Shown piece by piece: positions 26,957-32,628 of a stretch of DNA of 32,628 nucleotides. The DNA is from a virus. Numbering within the stretch: the first letter of the stretch is position 1; each line of letters opens with the position of its first letter. Both the position numbers and the translations under genes were made by a program. A model generated the notes under the pieces. That model was not told the DNA's origin and ran no database searches. It saw only the letters and a list, made by a program, of their open reading frames with translations. The stretch covers positions 1-32,628 of the IMG/VR virus record IMGVR_UViG_3300017963_000558; one strand, given 5' to 3'.

Positions 26957-29802
26957 TAGATAAACCACCCTGATATTTGTATATCAATTTGATCGGCACC
27001 ATTTGACCAATACTCTATTTTTCTATTTGAATCAACAAGTACAATCGAAGCCAAGTTTGACCATGTATTTGCCGCTTGCACGTTACATTGCATAATACTA
27101 GCCGAATCACCTTTTTGTCTTATATATATTGATTTGTCAACAGTAGAATTATAAATTCTAACTCTAACTACGGCAGCATAAGAACCAACCGGAACAATAC
27201 TACTTAAGTCAAGATCACGAAAAGTGCTATCGTGTATTAAATCACCTTCATCAAAATCCCATGGAGGGTCAGACCTCCCAACATATCCAGCATTATTTGT
27301 GAGTGTCGTTCCTGAAATTCCAGCAGCAGTACCAGCCAATGTCAACCACTTACAAGCTGTTTCTCCATCATCCCAGAAGAGAATACGATCCTCTCCCGGA
27401 TCAGTCAGAGCTTCGATTCCTAAATGAGAAAGTGCAAGCGTAACGTAATCCCCACCATCTGTGTAACTAAGCCCCGTACTGGATCGCAGAACACCGTCAT
27501 TTGAAGCTGCACCCAAGTAGCCAGGCGTTGCGCCGGCGTCTATTCCCACGTATTTATCTGCGCCGGCCGCAAGTGCAGTCTCAAACTCAGAGAATGTAAT
27601 CTTTCGATTAGCTTCCGCTGTGGCATCATAAAATGCCAGTGTATCAGCGGCAGCAATTGCAGCTTCGCCAGTCAGGCCGTTAATATCCAGGGAAAGAGTT
27701 CTGGTTGAATTAATGGTCCCTCCGCCCGTTAAGCCGCTTCCAGCCGTGATTGAAACGCCAGTATGGTCTACATGCTTATTGGCATCGTAATTAGTAATTG
27801 CATTATGATCTATGTCAGTGGTTAAATTATGAGTATTAGTGATAGAGGCATGGTCAATGTCCGTCGTTAAATTGTGAGTATTAGTAATAGAAGCATGGTC
27901 AACATCTGTCGTTAAGTTGTGGGTATTTGTAATAGAATCATGGTCAATGTCTGTAGTTAAGTTGTGCGTGTTCGTTGTGGCATCGTGGTCCACATCAGCA
28001 TCGTTAATCATGGACGCATCAATATGCCCTTCGGCATCTAGTATAATTGGCTTACCAGCATCAGCAGCGCCAGCACTTGTGTCAATAAAGTCACCTATTG
28101 GTAGATAACGAAAATCTCCGGGGCCAGATTCATCAAGCGTAGCAGACCTAAGAATCTTTCCGCTACTTGTTCCGCCAGCAAGTGCAATACCATCACCAAT
28201 ATCTGCTACTGATTCAACATAATTAGCCATAATCCCAAGACTTATCCAAGTGGCGCCCCAATCAGTTGACCGAAGAATAAGCCCAGAATTCGACGTGCCT
28301 GCTATAAGTATTCCACCGCCAAGACTGGCAACACAGTTTATACTTACCTGGCTAGCTTGCTGTCCAAGATCAGTCCATGTTACGCCATAATCAATTGATC
28401 TAATGATTTTTCCACCAGAATATCCACCAGCTAACACAATACCATTTCCAGCATATGCTATTCCATAAATACGTGTCATGCTTCCTTGCTGCCCAAGATC
28501 ATCCCATGTTGCGCCATAGTCAGTTGACCTGAGAATCTTTCCATATTCCGCAGTACCAGCCAAGACAATTCCATTTCCAATATTGCAAAGTGAATAGATT
28601 ATTGATTGACTATATTGAGGGCCTAAAAGTGACCATGTAGCGCCATAATCTGTAGATCGCCAGATACGTGCTCCATTGCCGCCTGCAACCACAATTCCCC
28701 CACCAACATAACATAATGCGTATATAGTAGATGCGTCCGTTAATACACCAAGATCAGTCCATGTTACTCCATGGTTAGTTGTGCGCAAAATTTTTCCATT
28801 ATTTGTACCAACAACAGCAACTCCACTTCCAATATTACATGCAGAACAAAGATATGTTGCCGATCCTTGCTGCCCAAGATCATCCCATGTTGCGCCATAG
28901 TCAGTTGAGCGTAAGATTTTTCCACCAGACCCAGTAGCAGCAATAACTATTCCATTACCTAATGAACACATATCCTGAATAGTATAGCAGCTATGTTGTG
29001 TGCCTAAATCAGTCCATACCAATCCAGCATCGCCACCTACACCACCGCCAGGATCGCCAGCGCCACCACCCCCACCACCACTAGACACACCACTAGAAGT
29101 AGTCAAGAAATTTAAAAAAGTAAGTTTTTTATTTGTAGCAGTTTCAGTAATATCCCAAAATGGAATGAAATCACCAACTTCAATAGTGGCGCTATCTAAA
29201 CCGTTAATGTTAAGGTCAAAAGTCCTATTGGCCGAAATATCTCCACCGCCCGACAAACCACTTCCTGCTGTTAATGTCACGCCCGTATGGTCGATGTGCT
29301 TGTTGGCATCATAATTCGTCAATTGATTATGGTCTATATCAGTCGTTAAGTTATGTGCTCCCGTAATAGAAGCATGGTTAATGTCGGTCGTGAGATTATG
29401 AGTATTCGTTATTGCGTTATGGTTAATATCTGTCGTGAGGTTGTGTGTGTTTGTAGTGGAATTATGGTCAATGTCGGCATCGTTGAGCATCGTAGCATCA
29501 ACTTGTCCATCGGCGTCAAGTTTAATAGGCTTGTTCGCATCACCTGCGCCCGCAGACACACTAAGATGTTCTGATTCAGTGAAGTATCTGTTATCAAGTT
29601 GTCCTGCATCTAATTCTGTCTCCGTATAATATCGTGCATCCCCACGAGTATTGTTATGGTATTGCGTATGATCGTCATCGGTAAGCCCCTCTAAGTCGCC
29701 ATGGTCCCGCTCTTCTAATGTTTTCACATCCTTGTCCAATCGCTGGAAAGCCTGACGTACTTCAGTTCTGCTTTCGGGATGTGGAATTCGCCTATTTGCC
29801 AT
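26956..29802 (-). CDS. Tail fibre with repeat modules and a seven-bladed propeller, 948 aa
   Basis: The start is fibre-like (LTDDDHTQYHNNTRGDARYYTETEL near 40-64). Residues 110-170 and 602-680 each hold several 12-residue units of the form (I/T)TNTHNLTTDI(D/N)H. Each set is followed by a Leu/Ser-rich segment with SGL(S/T)GGG and a sequence ending INGL, so the whole block is duplicated. Between them, after a Gly-rich linker (240-260), residues 261-556 carry seven repeats with GKILRSTDYGATWDDLG, the sialidase/sortilin/Ycf48 signature, so they should fold as a seven-bladed beta propeller. The C-terminal 240 residues end with a beta domain (SIYIRQKGDSASIMQ and on). Host receptor binding is the likely role. 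His in each repeat could bind metal. Start ATG 29802, coupled as TAATG. Confidence 0.85.
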   Translation of the reverse strand: MANRRIPHPESRTEVRQAFQRLDKDVKTLEERDHGDLEGLTDDDHTQYHNNTRGDARYYTETELDAGQLDNRYFTESEHLSVSAGAGDANKPIKLDADGQVDATMLNDADIDHNSTTNTHNLTTDINHNAITNTHNLTTDINHASITGAHNLTTDIDHNQLTNYDANKHIDHTGVTLTAGSGLSGGGDISANRTFDLNINGLDSATIEVGDFIPFWDITETATNKKLTFLNFLTTSSGVSSGGGGGGAGDPGGGVGGDAGLVWTDLGTQHSCYTIQDMCSLGNGIVIAATGSGGKILRSTDYGATWDDLGQQGSATYLCSACNIGSGVAVVGTNNGKILRTTNHGVTWTDLGVLTDASTIYALCYVGGGIVVAGGNGARIWRSTDYGATWSLLGPQYSQSIIYSLCNIGNGIVLAGTAEYGKILRSTDYGATWDDLGQQGSMTRIYGIAYAGNGIVLAGGYSGGKIIRSIDYGVTWTDLGQQASQVSINCVASLGGGILIAGTSNSGLILRSTDWGATWISLGIMANYVESVADIGDGIALAGGTSSGKILRSATLDESGPGDFRYLPIGDFIDTSAGAADAGKPIILDAEGHIDASMINDADVDHDATTNTHNLTTDIDHDSITNTHNLTTDVDHASITNTHNLTTDIDHASITNTHNLTTDIDHNAITNYDANKHVDHTGVSITAGSGLTGGGTINSTRTLSLDINGLTGEAAIAAADTLAFYDATAEANRKITFSEFETALAAGADKYVGIDAGATPGYLGAASNDGVLRSSTGLSYTDGGDYVTLALSHLGIEALTDPGEDRILFWDDGETACKWLTLAGTAAGISGTTLTNNAGYVGRSDPPWDFDEGDLIHDSTFRDLDLSSIVPVGSYAAVVRVRIYNSTVDKSIYIRQKGDSASIMQCNVQAANTWSNLASIVLVDSNRKIEYWSNGADQIDIQISGWFI

Positions 29803-32135
29803 TACAGTATTCTCCGGCTGCCCGCTTCGGTAACCACAGCAGTAATTTGTTCAAGTGCCCACTTACGACCAGAGGCGCCAGTTAATGTCAACAAAGCTGC
29901 CTGCCCTCGACCGCCTGAATATGCAGTTGCATTTATGCCGGCTACCCACGTTCCAGTGCCTTGCGTACCTGCTATCGCTGTTGCCTCAAATGTCAATGCT
30001 GGACATACGGCCCACGTCACATTTCCGCTGTTTTCAGCTATTTCAGCATCTAGTGAAGTAAGAATTCCAACCTGCCCATCAGGCGCCAATGGAATTGGGC
30101 CTATGTCCACATACGAAGAAAAAGCCGTACCACAGTCTGTTTCTGCCAGCCCACTAAAGCGGCGCAACTTCCCATCGCGGCAACCAAGAATCACCCCGGA
30201 ATCTTCAATGGCTGTAGCTTGTAAGTTACAGGTAGCAGTTGGCTCGTAATTGGTAGGTAATGTAAACGGCCAAAATGTCTTACGTTCCCAATCCATCCAC
30301 CAGTGAATCCTTGCGTTTGACGAATCCGGCGTAAGATAAATATGCACGCCACGATCTTGAATGTCATACTCAAGTAGCACAGTGGTCGTGTCCGGGTCGA
30401 AGTTCAGAAGCTCTTGCGGCAGCACTTCACGCGACATGGAAATTGGCATCGAATCTCCACCCGGAGGCAGAACATAAATGCCGTCCAAGGAAAGAAAGAT
30501 AAGCTCCCCAGCCGGGCCCCAGCACCATGCGTGCCTGCCCACAATTCCTATTGTGTGGGAAAGAGCATCAAGGCTCGCTCCGTAAGCCGGATCACCGCGC
30601 ATTCGCCACAGTGAATTACGACAGCCCAAGATCAGATAATCATCGTGATAGGAGACAAGTGCCGTAATTGCCTCTCCGGGCACGCCAGCTTCACTTGACG
30701 TACCAGCTACCGCTCGCTGGCTATCCTCTTGCGAATAATCCCAGTCAGTCTCAGTGCTCTGTCTTGCCGCATACCAGACATGTGGTGCAATTTCGGCACC
30801 GGCCAAAAAGAGCCGGTCAAGGTGCCGGCAAATCAATGGATTCCCCGTAGGCACCTGCCCGGCAGTGGCCGTGAGAATAGAAAGCGTATTTGCAATTGGA
30901 TCGTATATCTTGGGTGCTCGTTCAATACGAAATGAGCATGTCCCATCACCCGGCTCCGAAGCCAGTGTGAGATTGTTTCCAGAACGAGTTGTGATTTTAT
31001 ATGTTCCGGCTGTCGTACTTCCACCCACGTTACTAATTACAACCACATCATCATAATTTGGCGAAGCAATGCTTGACGGCCATGACTCGTAAGTTTCGGA
31101 CGTGAGAACTGCCCCAGATACGATACCATCTGTGCCAGTTGCCTTCAAATCACCATGATCGGCGATGTAAAGTTTCTGCCCGCTTTGGACGGCAGTTAAA
31201 GAAATATCGTCCCTGACGCTCAAGTTACTGCTTACTTCCGCCATTCGACCATACGGAGTCTCTTTATATATATCGCCACCAGCGGACCCCACGAGCATTG
31301 AACGTAACGGCGTAACTGTTCCGGTCGAATAATACTGCACCCGAAACACGTTCACTAAACACAAGCCACCGTCAACAGTACATTCCATACCAAAACCGAC
31401 ACGGCTCCCGGTATGAGCGCCAACTGTGCCGGTTAGAATTTGAGTGCCGTGCCAATACACAGTAACAGTAGTGCCGCTAATTGTTGCAGTCAGCCAGCCG
31501 GGTTGTGCTGAGCTAATCGTGCCAGAGTCGGTATCTACAGTTGTTAGTACACCAGTAACATACGACTTCAACGTTGCACTATACGACCCATCGCTGCCAG
31601 TCATGGTAATTTCCACTTTAACTCCGTCAGTCGCATAAGCCGGAGTTGTATTATCCATACGGAAATACAATTGATATTTACCGTGATGTGCTCCGTCCCA
31701 TGGTGCAATAAAAACCTCTACCGTATAGCTTTCTGAAGTATCAATGGTCAGCGCATCTCGCACTACAGCAGCATCATCTACACTGGTATCTACAGATGCC
31801 ATGGATTGAAGGATATTCGGAACATCCGAAGCCCAGCTTGCCTGAGTCCACGCTGCTGCCAATGACGATCCGCCAAACGTGTCGGACCAAGCAGTGAAAC
31901 CGTCACCTGGAGCAAGAACCATTGGAACCAGGAATCGCACGTTTGATCCAATATCATCCTGGGAAAATTGAATAAGCCCCGGCCGACTCCCGCCCCGCTC
32001 CCGGCTTTCCAATGTGCTCACTGGCCTGACGTTCTGACAATCGGGTGTCGTATATGGTGGCTGCTGGCGATGAGCCGCCTTACGATCCAAGCCGCCTAGC
32101 GGGAACTGGATTCGTAGTTGTCTTTTTCGTCCCAT
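29802..32135 (-). CDS. Tail nozzle-like protein with an inserted lectin-like domain, 777 aa
   Basis: ATG 32135 (MGRKRQLRIQF) is chosen because GGTGGA precedes it. The start PLGGLDRKAAHRQQPPYTTPD (12-32), then RERGGSRPGL (45-54), fits podovirus tail tube/nozzle proteins. About 82-272 is an extra beta-rich domain (FGGSSLAAAWTQASW..., YQLYFRMDNTTP, VTVYWHGTQILTG) resembling laminin-G or concanavalin-like lectins. After it the ordered beta repeats resume (DIYKETPYGRMAEVSSNL, DRLFLAGAEIAPHVWYA, LSLDGIYVLPPGG). It would form the tail tip or tube with a sugar-binding addition. The assignment is from memory of motifs, so nozzle identity is moderate, and the insert as lectin-like is inference. Confidence 0.65.
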   Translation of the reverse strand: MGRKRQLRIQFPLGGLDRKAAHRQQPPYTTPDCQNVRPVSTLESRERGGSRPGLIQFSQDDIGSNVRFLVPMVLAPGDGFTAWSDTFGGSSLAAAWTQASWASDVPNILQSMASVDTSVDDAAVVRDALTIDTSESYTVEVFIAPWDGAHHGKYQLYFRMDNTTPAYATDGVKVEITMTGSDGSYSATLKSYVTGVLTTVDTDSGTISSAQPGWLTATISGTTVTVYWHGTQILTGTVGAHTGSRVGFGMECTVDGGLCLVNVFRVQYYSTGTVTPLRSMLVGSAGGDIYKETPYGRMAEVSSNLSVRDDISLTAVQSGQKLYIADHGDLKATGTDGIVSGAVLTSETYESWPSSIASPNYDDVVVISNVGGSTTAGTYKITTRSGNNLTLASEPGDGTCSFRIERAPKIYDPIANTLSILTATAGQVPTGNPLICRHLDRLFLAGAEIAPHVWYAARQSTETDWDYSQEDSQRAVAGTSSEAGVPGEAITALVSYHDDYLILGCRNSLWRMRGDPAYGASLDALSHTIGIVGRHAWCWGPAGELIFLSLDGIYVLPPGGDSMPISMSREVLPQELLNFDPDTTTVLLEYDIQDRGVHIYLTPDSSNARIHWWMDWERKTFWPFTLPTNYEPTATCNLQATAIEDSGVILGCRDGKLRRFSGLAETDCGTAFSSYVDIGPIPLAPDGQVGILTSLDAEIAENSGNVTWAVCPALTFEATAIAGTQGTGTWVAGINATAYSGGRGQAALLTLTGASGRKWALEQITAVVTEAGSRRIL

Positions 32136-32205
32136 AATTCCACCTATGAAAAACGGCGACCCTGCATTAAGCCGGATCGCCGGAGTGTTTACCAATCAAG
32201 CCGGC

Positions 32206-32628
32206 CTAGGAAGTTTTCCCCTCATCATCCAAAAACAGCTTAGGAGTGCCGTCTTCGTTGCGGAAAGATTCTTCCTCTTTGGCCGTCCGAAGCTTAAGGA
32301 AAAACGGCTCTAACACTGCAAGGTCATTGACCGTCAACGATTCGTCCTTCTCATCAACCGTATCTACTACTTCCTCAAAATCCAATGCACACAATGGAAG
32401 ATCAGACTCTTGCAATAGAATTTCATTAAACCTCGTTCCATAAGCTAAAGACTCTGGAGTATTCGGCTCGATCTTCGCACTTTCACCTTCCTTAGTGTTA
32501 GTCAACTCGTGTATCAAAGCCACGCGCTGTCTCTCAATAATGTCATACTCTGCCGACACTTGCTGAGTGTACTTGAGAATCTTATACGCCAGCTTCGGGC
32601 GCATGTTGATTTTCGACAATTTCTGCCA
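32206..32628 (-). CDS. Late phage protein running off the right edge (partial)
   Basis: The minus-strand frame is open to the window edge. Reading in, it gives WQKLSKINMRPKLAYKILKYTQ and on, ending FLDDEGKTS at TAA 32206-32208. A TTG at 32619 or the ATG for MRPKLAYK could be starts, but the frame continues further right, so the gene is probably longer. The sequence is helical and acidic (DFEEVVDTVDEKDESLTVNDLAVLEPFFLKL). Similar short proteins are often encoded next to tail tube genes, but I cannot name it. Confidence 0.6.
   Translation of the reverse strand, partial: WQKLSKINMRPKLAYKILKYTQQVSAEYDIIERQRVALIHELTNTKEGESAKIEPNTPESLAYGTRFNEILLQESDLPLCALDFEEVVDTVDEKDESLTVNDLAVLEPFFLKLRTAKEEESFRNEDGTPKLFLDDEGKTS

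Noticed and set aside
29000-29314. Pro-rich plus-strand frame over the tail fibre
   Set aside because: It is the reverse of the Gly-rich linker and repeat codons of the fibre gene.
1-32628. tRNA genes, CRISPR arrays, insertion sequences
   Set aside because: No cloverleaf, regularly spaced repeat-spacer array or transposase with terminal repeats was seen.

Overview
The window looks like a large part of a temperate, podovirus-like phage (prophage or free phage genome), probably of a planctomycete. The best host clue is the tyrosine integrase at 16361-17509 (minus). Its N-terminal WSKK-RGKVYYFG block, the LGINCGF segment where other integrases carry the first catalytic Arg, and the LWPET motif match, from memory, a family typical of Gemmata-like Planctomycetes. 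Nearly everything is on the minus strand in two tightly packed operons. Genes often overlap as TAATG, ATGA or TGATG, or are separated by TAAATG-type junctions. TAG is used as an ordinary stop in several genes, so there is no sign of an altered genetic code.

Layout. 1-1105 (plus): the end of an unknown gene, a 244-aa serine recombinase and a 48-aa acidic protein with its own strong promoter. 1107-15334 (minus): the early region, read from right to left. It holds small regulators (including an excisionase-like HTH protein), a recombination set (AAA_24/Sak4-like ATPase, DUF669-like protein, PD-(D/E)XK nuclease, SF2 helicase), a prim-pol fused to a DUF3987-like ATPase, a RusA-like resolvase, a metallophosphoesterase, and a distal set of DNA/nucleotide genes (Nmad1-like, HAD nucleotidase-like, SprT-like protease, DNA methyltransferase). 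15335-15572: an intergenic leader with a candidate promoter, several inverted repeats and an operator-like site. 15573-17509 (minus): a winged-helix-like protein, a Cro/CI-type repressor with a near-consensus promoter, and the integrase. 17510-17854: no gene, but repeats and a palindrome. 17855-18127 (plus): a lone zinc-ribbon protein ended by a likely bidirectional terminator. 18174-32628 (minus): late genes: a small membrane protein, a membrane-anchored trypsin-like protease fused to thioredoxin, a holin-like protein, a 1320-aa ejection/polyvalent-type protein, two internal-virion-like proteins, a frameshifted small gene, an unknown virion-like protein, a 948-aa tail fibre carrying a seven-bladed propeller, a tail-nozzle-like protein with a lectin-like insert, and a gene that runs off the right edge.

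The most unusual items are the protease-thioredoxin fusion in the lysis region; the frameshifted 81-aa gene at 25456-25702; the tandem paralogue broken by an amber codon at 14781-15050; the duplicated repeat modules around a propeller in the tail fibre; a family of TTGCG-rich low-complexity segments at 3298-4060; and two unrelated site-specific recombinases in one element. Terminase, portal, capsid and a recognisable endolysin are not visible here. All family names come from reading motifs by eye, with no database search.
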